Origin: Mariannaea sp. PMI_226
Taxonomy: Eukaryota > Ascomycota > Sordariomycetes > Hypocreales > Nectriaceae
NCBI GenBank assembly: GCA_024336345.1
Contig: JANFOG010000002.1
Location: forward strand, 3,162,001 to 3,226,000
Length of the DNA stretch: 64,000 nucleotides
Reading direction: 5' to 3'
Part shown: positions 21,727 to 32,853 of the stretch, piece after piece
Layout of the letters: every line of letters starts with the position of its first letter
How positions within the stretch are numbered: the first letter of the stretch is position 1
Program-made: the position numbers and the translations under genes
Notes under the pieces: generated by a model
Told to the model about the DNA's origin: nothing
The model's input: only the letters and a program-made list of their open reading frames with translations
Database searches by the model: none

Positions 21727-23986
21727 GGGACCGATAAAGACTTGGCGAGGAAAATACACATCAAAGTAGCCCTTTTAGTGTCTGTCCCGATGGATATGAC
21801 ACTGGTTCGTCTTAACGGAACCAGTAACATACCGGGCCTGCGGGTCCAAAGATCGGTCCACTAGCTCGGGAAGGCCGGAGGACTACAGTAGGCTTCCAAT
21901 GAACAGACCTTCATCACCCAATTCTGCACCCAATTTTCCCTTACTTGGAGAGCTTGTGCAGCTCGTAGTAGCCGGTTGAGCTAGGAATTCTATTATCCTT
22001 CAACCCGGAGCCGAGATCCTAGGAGTTTTATTGAGACTGGAAAATATGGATTACGTTGTATCGAACTAGCTAGTGCTCGCAGAACACAAACGATTGAGGC
22101 TTATACCAAGACCAAGTCTCACCTGAGGTTCTCCTCTTCTTCATCATTTGGAATTATCAAACGACGGTTTGATCGTTGTGAATGATCTTTGCCAAGAATG
22201 TATGTCTGGTGGCTGTGTCCTTGTGGGAGGAAGGGGGCGATGGAGAAAAGCGTAAATGAAGCCCCCAGGGCCACACATACAGCAATGTGCTGATAGGTGA
22301 GGTGATGCTGACGACAGAGCGCCGCAGAACATTGCCTTGTTGGATTGACGTGCCCTGCTTGTGCCTCGCAAAGTGAGGTACGGTGCGGTACGTACATGAC
22401 TCTTATTAGTCCGGGTAGTTCACGGAACAGGGCTTCTTGTCGGGCGGATGTGCGGGTGTTTAGGGGGTGAGGGGCCAAGAATCGGTGATCGGACTGGATC
22501 GAATCTCCCACTCCGCCTCTGGGCGGAATGATTGAAAGTGCAAGAGGGGCGAAGTTGGGCGAACAGGATGGGGAAAGATGGCCGGTCAGCGGCGAGTATC
22601 GACGCCGATCTTGCTGGAGGGCGCTCTCTCTTTGCGAGGTTCTACGGTGCCTTAGCTTGGGCTTGTGGTTGGCGGAAACAGTAATTACAGCAATTAGGAA
22701 GAGTAGCTAGTGATAGTGTTGCTGGTGGTGGGAACTGTCGGAACTGTCAATCTTTGCCGGCTTGGAGGACGCTTGTTACTGAACTTGGCAACTATGGTGC
22801 CGGCCTTGGTCAAGGAGAAGTCGATGCAGGAACAGTCTCATGTGATTCCAATCGATTTCAATGACGAACGAGACACATGCGGACGGGGAGGAAAGGCACA
22901 TCCGAAGTACCTTATGCAGGGTTTCTTTCTTTTTTTTTTTTACTTTTCTTTTTTGCTTTATTCTTTTGCTTCCTTTTTTCTCTATTCTCAGCAGTAACTG
23001 CTGCTGCTGCCAACCTCCTCAACTTGTAAGTCAGGTTCTAATTACCACCAAAGTCTGACCTGACTCTTTGAACTCTGTGCTTCGTGTTTGTGCCGGCGCT
23101 GTACTATAAGTCAGCCACAAACTGCCTACAGGACCTACTATCCACACATGATTTGGCGCCATTTTTTGTTGGCCCTGCTGACGTCTCCATCTCCAAATCC
23201 CACCACACACACCCACACCATTGCATGTCGAGTCGTAAATGGCTGATCAAGCCCAGCGCTGCCACTTCAAGGTTCCCGCCCTGCCGCCCCAAGCTACTTT
23301 GTTGGCGTCGGAGTCGGGGGATTCGCTGGTCGCTGGTTTGCCCCCCCCCCCCTCTCTTGGCCTCGCTCACAAACAAACGGTAATAAATTCTGTGATGATA
23401 AGTTACCCGTTTCAGTTTACAGACCTAGTTGTGTGTGCCTTTGCGTTCCATTGCATTTGCGCTGTTCCGTCCACTGCCCTGTCGTAGCCGTGGGCCAGAC
23501 ATCAACTTGTTCGGCCGTGCCACTTGGATGAATCGATCCACCACCACCTATCCGCAGCCGTCTTATGTAAATACGACTCCCTCCCACATTCGATGCGAAT
23601 CTCGGTTCTCTCACCTAACACCAACATCCATTCAGACCCCTGATCAACGTATTCTTTGTTGCCTCTTTTTCGTATCCGTGCTTCTAGATTTCGTGTCTAC
23701 AGGGCCAAGTACAAAGTAATAACCAGCATTGGATCTTTCGACGTCCCATTTAGATCCATCTTCCGTCCTCCCCATCCCCAGTCTCCTTTGCTCTTACCTC
23801 GACCGATTTTCTTACCTTTTCTCCTCTAATTTTTCTTCCCTTATTTACTCCCACATCTTTTCAGAGGACGATTGATTCCATCGCCAATAATTTCCCAGTT
23901 ACAGAAGGACAATCAATCTGAGTTGCATCGCATTAATTCATTCAAGCAACTTAACTCATACATATATCCATCATCCCGCCACCACC

Positions 23987-24978
23987 ATGCCTATCCGCAA
24001 CCCATTCGTTCGTCGCCCCGGCACCGTTATCGTCCAGGATGAGAACCATCGTCCTGAGGAAGCCCCTGGTCACACACCCGGCTTCGAGCGAGTTGAGATT
24101 GTTGGCTCCAAGGCTTCATCTGTCCTCAGCATTCGTACCACCAAGAGCCGTGATACCGGCGAGTATAAAATGAGTGGTATGTGCCGTACTATTGTTTGGG
24201 CCCGGACCCCCCTTACCCCCCCTTCGACAACTGCTGCACCACGCGACCACCCTTCACCCACCAAGCGGAGGGGTCAATACTTAGCATTGCCTTCGCAAAA
24301 CATATAACTAACCAAATAACTAGTTGTCAATGATAGTGGTGTTTACCTTCCAGTAAGGCATCAATCAATTCCGAAGTGAAATGCATCCATTCTAACAGGT
24401 TTTGCAGCCTTCACCCACGGAGGAAGCTGGTGTTTGGCCCCGCAAGTACCTTTCGCGCAACTCTAGCGACACTCGAAGCAGTTTTGGTGACATTGACCAT
24501 TTCGGAATCTCGAGAGAATCTTTTGATTCGTACCGCCGTTCATTTGTACTTGCTCCTCCAATTGAAAACAAAAATACGCACACAATGAGTGCCAGAAAAG
24601 CCACAAAACTAACCCGGGTACCATTCACAGGATATTTCGGCGCGCTCTCCGATTACCAACCCTGATATTCCAACTCGCCAGAGCCTCGATGCGGCGCGCT
24701 TTGCGCGTCTGCCTCGTTCAGCGATAGACCGGACATTCGAGCGCCAGCCTCCTACTGCTGAGGAAGGTTTTGAGGATGTCGGCCTTGATGACAAGCAACC
24801 TCAACCCCGAAAGCGCGGCTTCTTCTCTAAATTCTCCGAGACCCAGGAAAGAGAGGCCCCAGCTCAGCCTGCCATGTCCCGCTTCTTGATCCATGGCCGC
24901 AAACGAGCCCCCAGCGGGCAGGGCGCTGAACTCGGTAGTATGGATCAGCTCCAAACCGAGGGTCAGGATAAGCAATAG
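23987..24978 (+). CDS. conserved fungal protein, four exons
   Basis: Exons 23987-24176, 24324-24352, 24408-24545 and 24631-24978 give 234 aa. The 29-nt second exon is needed to keep frame: it supplies VVNDSGVYLP between KMS and PSPTEEAGVWPRKYLSR. All junctions are GT-AG (GTATGT, GTAAGG and GTACTT donors). Recognisable stretches are MPIRNPFVRRPG at the start, GISRESFDSYRRSFDISARS in the middle, and EEGFEDVGLDDKQPQPRKRG plus FFSKFSE near the end. I recall homologues across Sordariomycetes with the same blocks, always uncharacterised. It is hydrophilic, with no signal peptide or membrane segment. A long CT-rich leader suggests substantial expression. Function unknown. Confidence 0.85.
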
Positions 24979-26042
24979 GGCCGCAGTACAATGAGGACGA
25001 AGGTTTTTTTTTTTATAATGTATTAAAAATGCCTGGTTTTTTGTCTTTGAATTAGGCGTTATCGGCAACCGGGTCGGATCAATGCTAGACAAGCATTTGT
25101 TACATCAGGTACAACATGGATAGACGAACACTCGCTTTGGTTATGCCCTGGAGGAAAACTCAAGGGAATTTATGGACGACGACAATAACAACAAAGTGGC
25201 AGTCCCAAGAGCACGGGGGAAAGGGGGATATGCCTCCTATAACTAATTTTTAATGGGATATGATGCGTGACTCGGACTGCATCCGAGCCGCAACTCTCGA
25301 TTCGCATCAGACTTCCTCCGGCCCCTCGGGTATACATCATTGATTGTGATACTGCGTAAGTAGTACGTTGGTCATTGACGTGTACCCGATGAAAGCCGAG
25401 AGTCTCTTGGGTTGTGAACAATGCATGACACGGCATGACACATCTCACTAAAAGAAGAAAATCGCGATATCCAATTGGGAGAAAGACATCATAACAGAGA
25501 GAGGCTTTATCATACATACATACATACATACATACATACCTACCTATCTAGTCTACCTACCTATTGTACACCCAACAACGCCTTGTGACTACTACTAGAG
25601 TGCCCCGATGGCGGAGGAGCCCACTTAATTATCCCGCCCGTGATGGGTGCGCAAACCAATGGCGTACAGTCTCCCGGTGCTTTTGGACGAATTGAGTCCC
25701 CCGCTTTGACTAATTGCCAAGTTAGTAACAGGCGTGCGCCCTGTGGTCTCGCCCTGTAGACCCATTGAGGAGAAGATTTCAGACCAGCTTGTCTCTGGTT
25801 ATGTGCCGTATATACCTTACCTTGAATTGCACCCGATGAAGACGAATCCTATATAACGCCACCTCTACCTCATTGCATGATCAATTGATTTTTATCATTC
25901 AAGAGTTGGAGTAAACCAGAGTAAAATAGTTTGGAAAGTTTTCCTACTTGAGAACAACCTCTCGCTCCTCAACTCCCATTCGACTACACTTCATCTTTCT
26001 ACGCCTCAGCAAGAACCAAGGACCTAACTCCTTACCAACAAA
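24979..26042. other. intergenic region with tetranucleotide repeat
   Basis: No gene. It contains (CATA)7 at 25511-25538 followed by CTACCTAC-type words, then the promoter of the PLP enzyme gene, with a CT-rich stretch just before 26043. Confidence 0.5.
25511..25538. repeat. (CATA)7 microsatellite
   Basis: Seven perfect CATA units. Confidence 0.92.
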
Positions 26043-27518
26043 ATGACGTCCGATCAAGTCTCCAACGGCCGGGCTGGTGCCGTGCTCGACGAGGAAGCCA
26101 TTGCCGGGCTGTCCCTGTCCTCTCGGGGTGTTCACGCCGACGACCATATTGCAGTACACCGTGCAGTAGCTCCGCCTATGCATGTTAGCACGACGTTCCG
26201 TTACAGTGATGATCCTGATGCTCTCAAGATGTGGGAGAATATTGATGTAAGTATTGGCCAGCGCGGTGGTCTAGTTGTTGTGGGTGTTGCTGCTGCCTTC
26301 GTTGTTCCCGATATTATCGTCAGTTTTGAGATAATACTCATGACGATTCGGGCATATGCTCTCCTTTCCCTGCCAGAGCTGAAGGGTTCTTGTCCAGAGA
26401 CAACGCCAAAGTTGAATAGTTTCACTTTTGGATCAAGAAATAGGCTATCCAACTCATACTAACATGGTGATCCATAGCCCTCGGCCCCCTTGGACTCTCA
26501 CATCTACTCCCGCGACTCTGCCCCCAATACCACCCGTCTCGAGGCTATCCTCACATCTCTTCTCGGCGCCCCCTCACTCACCTATTCCTCTGGCCTCTCT
26601 GCCTTCCATGCCATGCTTGTTCACCTCAATCCCAAGCGCATTGCCATCGGTGACGGCTACCATGGCTGCCACGGCGTTATCAAGGTCATGTCTCGCCTAA
26701 ACGGCCTCCAGAAGTTGCCTCTCGATTGCCCCGTGGAGGACCTCCAGCCCGGCGACATCATCCATGTCGAGACGCCTCTGAACCCCACGGGCGAAGCTTG
26801 TGATCTAGAGGCCTATGCTGAGAAGGCTCGCAAGGCTGGTGCGTATCTTACTGTCGATGCTACCTTTGCTCCCCCACCTCTGCAGGACCCTTTCAAGCAT
26901 GGCGTCGACATGGTCATGCACAGCGGCACCAAGTATTTCGGCGGCCACTCCGACTTGCTGTGTGGTGTGCTGGCCGTGCACCCCAAGCATGAGGGTTGGG
27001 TTCGCTCACTTCGCGATGATCGTCTAGTCCTCGGCTCTGTCATGGGCAGCCTTGAGGGCTGGTTGGGTATCCGTTCGCTGCGCACCTTCGAGTTGCGTAT
27101 TCTTCGCCAGAGCGCCACGGCGACTGCCTTTGTGGCCTGGTTGGCCGAGCAGCAGCGCGATCCTGCCTCGACCGTGGGCAGTATGATCGAGCGTGTTCAG
27201 CATGCCAGTCTGCAGCCCGAGGCCGCGGTGGAGGACAGCTGGCTGCGGCGCCAGATGTCCGGCGGTTGGGGCCCTGTCTTCTCGGTGTACCTCAAGGATG
27301 ACAACATCGCGAAGAGGTTGCCCAGCAAGCTGCACCTGTTCCACCACGCCACGAGTTTGGGAGGCGTGGAGAGTCTCATCGAGTGGCGTGCCATGACGGA
27401 TCCCAAAGTCGACAAGCGGCTGCTGCGTGTAAGCATTGGTATAGAGGCACTAGAAGACCTCAAGCAGGACTGGCTCCAGGCTCTGGCCTCGTTGAAGAAG
27501 GAAATTGAGGCGAAATAA
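26043..27518 (+). CDS. Cys/Met-metabolism PLP-dependent trans-sulfuration enzyme
   Basis: Two exons, 26043-26246 and 26478-27518, separated by a 231-nt intron with GTAAGT donor, TACTAAC branch sequence and ATAG acceptor; 414 aa. The junction restores WENIDPSAPLDSHIYSRDS. The PLP-binding lysine is Lys220 in HSGTKYFGGHSD, and SSGLSAFHAML and THVETPLNPTG-like HVETPLNPTGE match the cystathionine gamma-synthase/gamma-lyase fold. The family makes or breaks C-S bonds in cystathionine, homoserine esters or methionine. The sequence resembles the fungal subgroup containing S. pombe SPAC23A1.14c, whose substrate I do not know to be settled, so I do not name one. Cytosolic location is likely since no targeting signal is seen. 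Confidence 0.92.
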
Positions 27519-28370
27519 TGCGATTGCCTAGCTTATAGACAGTAATGAAAACAGCCCTTTTTTTTATGAACTAAACTTTTCAGAAAGCCGTTTATTCTCT
27601 TTCTATCCATCCTCTATCAAACGAAGCAGTATAATTTTTGGACCTAAGGGCCTTGCACTCTTTGACAAGTTCTACCGTCTATCATGGGAAAAGAAAAAGA
27701 TCAAAAGGAAATTGGAAAGAAACCGTCAAAGGAAAATAGGGAATCAGAAAAGAAAATCGAGAGGTAGTTGTCCCTTCTCAAAATTGTCATCTACATCATA
27801 AGGACCGTAAGGCAAGCTAAAGAAAAGAAGATATGAAAGGGGCGGCAGTGACCAGAGCACTGCGCCGACAATGTAAGGGGTATATAGATAGCTCTCTCTC
27901 TCTCTGTCTCTCTTACACCAAAATGGCGAGAGACATACACCATAACCGAGCATGGAAAGAGAGCAAAAGAGCGTAGAGAAGAAGAATAATGAGAAGGGTA
28001 AAACAAGAAAAAAAGAAAGAAAGTGAAAATGGAAATGGAAAGAAAGAAAAGAGAAAAAAGTGGTGAGGAGAGAAGAGTTGGGGGGAGTGGAGAAAAGAAG
28101 AAAAACGAAGAAGGGAGAAAGAAATGAAAAGGAGCGAAGAGAAGAGAAGAAGAGATGAAAAGGAAAGAAAAGAAAGAAGGAAAAAGAAAACCCATAGATG
28201 ATATCCCACGTCCCAGGTGAGCACGAGGCCATTCTTCAGCCCACCCATTCATAAAATCTCATATAAACCCAAGACCCAAAAAATACCGAAATCGTTGCTT
28301 CCATTCCTCCTTTACCAAGTGGCCCATAGTAAAACAAAAAAATTTCCGTAAGTGAGCTTTGTTGGTCACT
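27519..28370. other. intergenic region dominated by a homopurine tract
   Basis: 3' flank shared by the PLP enzyme and the minus-strand disordered protein. From about 27940 to 28195 nearly every plus-strand base is A or G. Long apparent frames on the minus strand here translate to F/S/L runs and are artefacts of composition. Confidence 0.6.
27940..28195. repeat. homopurine-homopyrimidine tract
   Basis: About 250 bp of strongly purine-rich plus-strand sequence built from GAAAG, GAAGA and GGAAA words, with only scattered pyrimidines. No fixed repeat unit. Confidence 0.8.
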
Positions 28371-29075
28371 TCAAGGAAGCCACATGTCGAACCAGTTTGT
28401 AAGTGGTCTGTACTTCAATTTGCGTTCAGGTAGTCCCCTTGTCATTGGTGTTAGCGAAGATGCTTTTCTCGGATGGTTGGCGGACGTTTTATCATACCTC
28501 ATAGGATTGTCATTTTCGCTGAAAGATCCGACCCCTCGCAGATCATACTCGGTAGAGTGAGAGGTTGTGGCTCGAGATGACGAGCCTTGCTCTGGGCTCT
28601 GCTGGTAGGTTCTGCTGGGGGATGATGTGGCGTAGTACTCGGGAGGCACCATCAGTGATCTGTCAGTTTGGCGTGTTGTTGTTCTGTAGGTTGGGGCTGA
28701 AGCGTAGGAAGGTGTCCCAAAGGCATGTCTATTTGGGAATGTAGAAGAGCCATCACTGATAGCTGGAGAAGATTCTGGGGTGGCAAAGTCAGAAACGGCA
28801 TCTATAACCCGTGAAGGGTCCTGAGTCCGTTGCTGGCTTAGCCAAGAATCGATGTTATTGGTGGCTCTGGGTTCACTATCTGCTGCTGCTGCCCGTGGCA
28901 CACCGGCTCCCGACCTTGATGGCGAATTGCGATCTGGGGGGCAGGTGGCCATGGACCTTTGATAGCTCGACTCCCAGCTTCCGCGGACAGCTTCTTCACT
29001 CCAATTCCTGGAGCTCTCTGGGCGGCTGTATTGGCCTTGTCGCCTATACTGGTCGAAGCCTTGCTGCCGACTCAT
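28371..29075 (-). CDS. hypothetical disordered Ser/Arg-rich protein
   Basis: 234 aa in one exon, starting MSRQQGFDQYRRQGQYSRPE. It is rich in Ser, Arg, Gln, Pro and Tyr, with no hydrophobic core. The C-terminus GLPERKLKYRPLTNWFDMWLP has a more structured look and could be a short conserved binding motif. I recognise no family. Length, an ATG in a clean context and the absence of a longer competing frame support coding, but no homology can be claimed. Confidence 0.6.
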   Translation of the reverse strand: MSRQQGFDQYRRQGQYSRPESSRNWSEEAVRGSWESSYQRSMATCPPDRNSPSRSGAGVPRAAAADSEPRATNNIDSWLSQQRTQDPSRVIDAVSDFATPESSPAISDGSSTFPNRHAFGTPSYASAPTYRTTTRQTDRSLMVPPEYYATSSPSRTYQQSPEQGSSSRATTSHSTEYDLRGVGSFSENDNPMRYDKTSANHPRKASSLTPMTRGLPERKLKYRPLTNWFDMWLP

Positions 29076-31753
29076 AGTTGCAGTTACCAGCTGAAGAAGG
29101 TGCCAGTTTGTCTTGTATAGTGGTAATCTGATACAGCGTGTAAGCCAGGATTGTGTGTGTCTGTGATCTACCTAGCTCGGAGCTCTCTTTTGGCTGTGGA
29201 GCTTGGTCTGAAGTTTTGCTGGATGCTAATCAATGCCGAAGCATCAAAATGGATCCATTGCCCTGATCGATCCATGATATACATATATATGACTCTCCGT
29301 TGTCTATCGGGCCATTGAAAATTTCCGGCCTCGGATGCCTCTGTGATATCCGCATGGGGAGCTCGCGCCTCATGGAAAGGCGGCTCAAGGATACTTTGGA
29401 GGGAGGGTGTGTCTGTGGCTGGAGCTTCCCTGATCGCGGGGTCTCCGTGCTGGGAGGCCTTTCATTTGGGCCCAATCAGTGAGCATCCAAGCTTCCAAAT
29501 TGGGGGCTGCGACCCCCTGTCCCCCAAAAAGCTTTGAATAGCTCTACCACGATCCGAGGTGCAGAAAGCAGCAGTGGTCAGGGATGGAGCTCGAACCAAA
29601 GGACCCAAGCCGGGGTGGTTGTGGTATTGGGGGGGACGTGGAAGAGTATGTCAGCACGGTGGCCCAAAGCAGCATAGTCTGCCATTATCAAGACACAAAC
29701 GGCATCAAAAAAACAAAGGGAAAAGAAAACCCTCTCTGACCAGGGAACCGGCCAATGCGAATCCATTCAATATGGAGCTCCCGACAGACTAGGCTCATTC
29801 AAGTATCAAGAATAGAGGCATAGAGGCACCAGACAGCGCGGCGGGCGCAAGGCTTCGGGGAACTGTTCCACCCCGCCAATCATGGCTCGGTCTCTTCTTG
29901 AGAAGCAAAAAAAACCAGTTTACTGAACAGCCAGCAGATATTCCATAAATATACAGCCGACTGCCGAAAGCATGGGTTCGCTGATTAACTGGTACTCCGT
30001 AGCTCCCACCACATACAAGGAACTGCTAATTTTCACCCGTCATTGTATGACGTCTTGATTGTGCTATTATTGTTGTTGTTGTTTTTTTTTTCATTCCTTC
30101 ATTGCTTGTTGAGGGAGCCTAGCCAAGCATTGCAAGCCTTAGTGTTGATGCAACTACATCCCTCATTCATCCGCCTTCAGCCTCGTCTCCTGACACCTAT
30201 ATCCTGTCACCTGTGCGTCTCGCGCCTCTCACTGCCTCACCTCCCCACGATCTGCGTGAATTAGCAAATCCCTATGCATTCTGTAAGGCTGGTGGGAAAA
30301 CAATTGCATGGCATGGGGTGTGGTGCCCTGCCATGGCCCCAGAGCCCCCAACAAAAAGCGGCAATGCACCCGATTTCAACGAGAGCAGCTTCACACCAAG
30401 AAATTAAGTTCTGACGCCAGGCTCCTCGGTGCATTGGAATTTGACTAAATTTTTTGGTAAGCCCGCATCGCTTCATAGGTTCATCGCTCTAGTGTACTAG
30501 GCTAGGTGTTGGGCACGTGAGGCCTCATACAATTGATCCGACTTGTTCCTGTTCCTGTTTGGCTCGTGACTTTGGAACGAGTATCTCCAGGCGAATCTAT
30601 CCGACAGCAATTACACGCCAGGACATAAGTGAAACAGCCTTCTTGAGTCACAGATCATGGGATCAAGTTTGATAGGCTCCCCTAGGGCATACAAAGTACC
30701 TATAGCAACAAATCAGGTAGGTATACGGAGATGGAATCATAGGTGCTAATTGACAGCTGTCACAACTAGGAAATGAGCAATATAAGAAACGATTTGTCTC
30801 AATCAATAGTTTGAGATAGTGTTGATTGGTGCAGGCGGCTTAATTCCGCCGAATACCTGAAAACGCTACAACATCTCACTCAGCACTATGCAGAAGCAAA
30901 ACATCGAGAGAGCCAAGGGGGTGCAGGGGGGGAGAAGGAGAAATTTCTCGGCGGCAACCGTTGCTCGAGCATGATACCAAGACAAATCGCAGTACGTCTA
31001 AGAGGGAGTTTCATCTAACATGCAACGCATGCATGTAATACACCCGGCAGTGAAGGCCAAGATGCTTTTTGGTAGCAGGAACGGGATGGCGGCTGTGCCA
31101 CTGGGCTGAGTCTCCCGCTTGCGCCACTGCCCTATGCACGAGCCAGTAAACCAATACGCCAAGAAGCGCAGGAAATCTCACATGCAACACACTGGCAAGG
31201 CATGGGTATGAGTATGGTATGGGAGTGGGTACATAGTAATATGGGCATGCATGCATGCATGCAGTGGTAACTAATAATCGCGGATTAGCGATTGTCGCGA
31301 AAGCGCTGCAGCCACTACACCCACTACACCCAAACTCTGTGTACAGTAGTTGGCGACGTGGCGAGGTCAGGAAGCGAAAGAGGCGTGGCATGGCTCCTGA
31401 CTGGCTCCAACAGGCGCGGCCCCATTCTGCAACCAGGCGCGCGGGCTTACTGCCGCACGAGCCAACAACCATCTCCCTCCTTTGATTGATGGAGCATCGA
31501 GAGAAACACCAACCACCATCTCATGCTCTCTACGGAGTTACTTCGTACCTCGTACGTCGTACGTCCATCTTCATCAATCTCACCAAGCAAAGAGGAAACT
31601 TTCCCCTCAGAGCTTGCATCTGCTCCCTCCCGCTACCCAAGTTTTTTCTCACCCCGGGTGGCTGCAGAGCTCAGCGAAAGCATGTGCTAGTCGCATAATC
31701 CTTCGTTGTTGTGAATCTCACGGCTACCTCCTCCAACCCGCTTCCATGCTCTG
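29076..31753. other. 2.7-kb intergenic region
   Basis: No supportable gene; open frames are short and of poor composition. It contains (GCAT)4.5 at 31245-31262 and a GTACG-rich stretch near 31544-31563. The promoter of the deacetylase lies at the right end. Confidence 0.5.
31245..31262. repeat. (GCAT)n microsatellite
   Basis: 18 nt of alternating GCAT units, self-complementary. Confidence 0.9.
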
Positions 31754-32563
31754 ATGGTCCGACTGAATCTCTTCCGCCTACCCACTAAGCTTCGGCGACG
31801 GGTCAGGCGCAATCGGATGGCCACTCTCATCTCCCTTGTCGCCCTGGTTGGCCTTCTCCTGTTCCCCTTTTACGCTGCATACTGCATCTACAAACCGCCA
31901 CGCTATCTCATCGGTTACCTCCGCTCAACATATCCAGACGTGCTCTGGGAGGAGACCACCACTGAAAAGATCATCGCCTTGTCTATTGACGATGCACCCT
32001 CTGACCACACCGACGAGATTATGCAGGTGCTGGAGGAAAATGACTCGCACGCCACCTTCTTCGTAATTGGCTCTCAGGTTGACGGCAGAATGGATAAGCT
32101 GCAGAAGCTGGTCCGTAATGGTCACGAGCTTGCTAATCATGCGATGCATGATGAGGCTTCTCGCTCGTTGAGCAACGACCGACTCCTGAGTGAGATTTAC
32201 ACCGTCAAAGCCATGTTGGCGGCTGCCTACAATAAAGAGGGCAAGATTCTGCCTAACAACTACTTCCGTCCTGGTTCTGGCTTCTTCAATCGCCGCATGC
32301 GAAATCTGCTGGGCAATAGCGGCTTCCGTATCACGTTGGGGAGCATATATCCCCACGACCCGCAGATCCCTTATCCAGATGTCAACGCCAAGCATATTCT
32401 AAGCATGGCTCACCCTGGTGGTATCATCATCTGCCACGACCGGAGATCGTGGACGGTGCCGATGCTGCGTATTGTCATCCCTGAGCTCAAGAAGCAAGGT
32501 TACCAGGTTGTCACAATTACGGACCTCGTCAAGTCAGTGGGGCCGCAAGCGGCTCAACATTGA
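31754..32563 (+). CDS. membrane-anchored NodB-fold polysaccharide deacetylase
   Basis: 269 aa, intronless. A basic N-terminus (KLRRRVRRNR) precedes one hydrophobic helix at about 24-46, predicting a type II signal anchor with the catalytic domain outside the cytoplasm. NodB motifs follow: SIDDAP at 77-82 (metal-binding Asp80, catalytic-base candidate Asp79), FFVIG at 102-106, NHAMHDE around 128-134, FRPGSGF at 171-177 and HDR at 228-230. Motif 2 differs from the usual HTxxH: the histidines are His129 and His132, with Asp133 in the expected second-His place. Family members remove acetyl groups from chitin or other N-acetylated glycans. The exact substrate is open. The terpene synthase gene is convergent 290 bp away. 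Confidence 0.88.
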   Translation: MVRLNLFRLPTKLRRRVRRNRMATLISLVALVGLLLFPFYAAYCIYKPPRYLIGYLRSTYPDVLWEETTTEKIIALSIDDAPSDHTDEIMQVLEENDSHATFFVIGSQVDGRMDKLQKLVRNGHELANHAMHDEASRSLSNDRLLSEIYTVKAMLAAAYNKEGKILPNNYFRPGSGFFNRRMRNLLGNSGFRITLGSIYPHDPQIPYPDVNAKHILSMAHPGGIIICHDRRSWTVPMLRIVIPELKKQGYQVVTITDLVKSVGPQAAQH

Positions 32564-32853
32564 TGTATGAACAACTAACTATACTTCCTACTTCCTATTT
32601 TTTCTTCTTCTTCAACAACAAAATATGAATGGTCAAAGCGATCGTCGGTGTATGGTCAGTACAACAACAAGAGAGTGTTATAAGCAACGGGATAGATGGA
32701 TATGGCGTCTTTCTAGATGCCCCGAGAGGCAGGGTGGCGTGTGTCTTTTTTACTGGGTATCTATTCAAATCATACATACATTTCAGCCAAGAAGGGGGCT
32801 GGTTTCCTTTTTCATCTTCATCTGTTTTTCTCTTGACGTGACGGTTGGTATTA

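Larger units (their letters stand above)
20500..23986. other. 3.5-kb gene-poor region and long leader of the next gene
   Basis: No gene can be supported. The left part (about 20.6-22.1 kb) is AT-richer and carries nested inverted repeats at 20840-20891 and a 21-nt poly-A at 21706-21726. From about 22.9 to 23.98 kb the plus strand is CT-rich and leads to the start at 23987. A TTTTCAG at about 23858-23864 could be an acceptor of a 5' UTR intron, but this is only a suggestion. Confidence 0.5.

Noticed and set aside
22119..22511. 130-codon minus-strand frame with a hydrophobic stretch
   Set aside because: No recognisable motif and no support from neighbouring splice sites; composition is not convincing.
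27744..28252. Three overlapping 110-160 codon minus-strand frames rich in Phe, Ser and Leu
   Set aside because: Products of the homopurine tract, which contains few possible stop codons on the minus strand; no real protein features.
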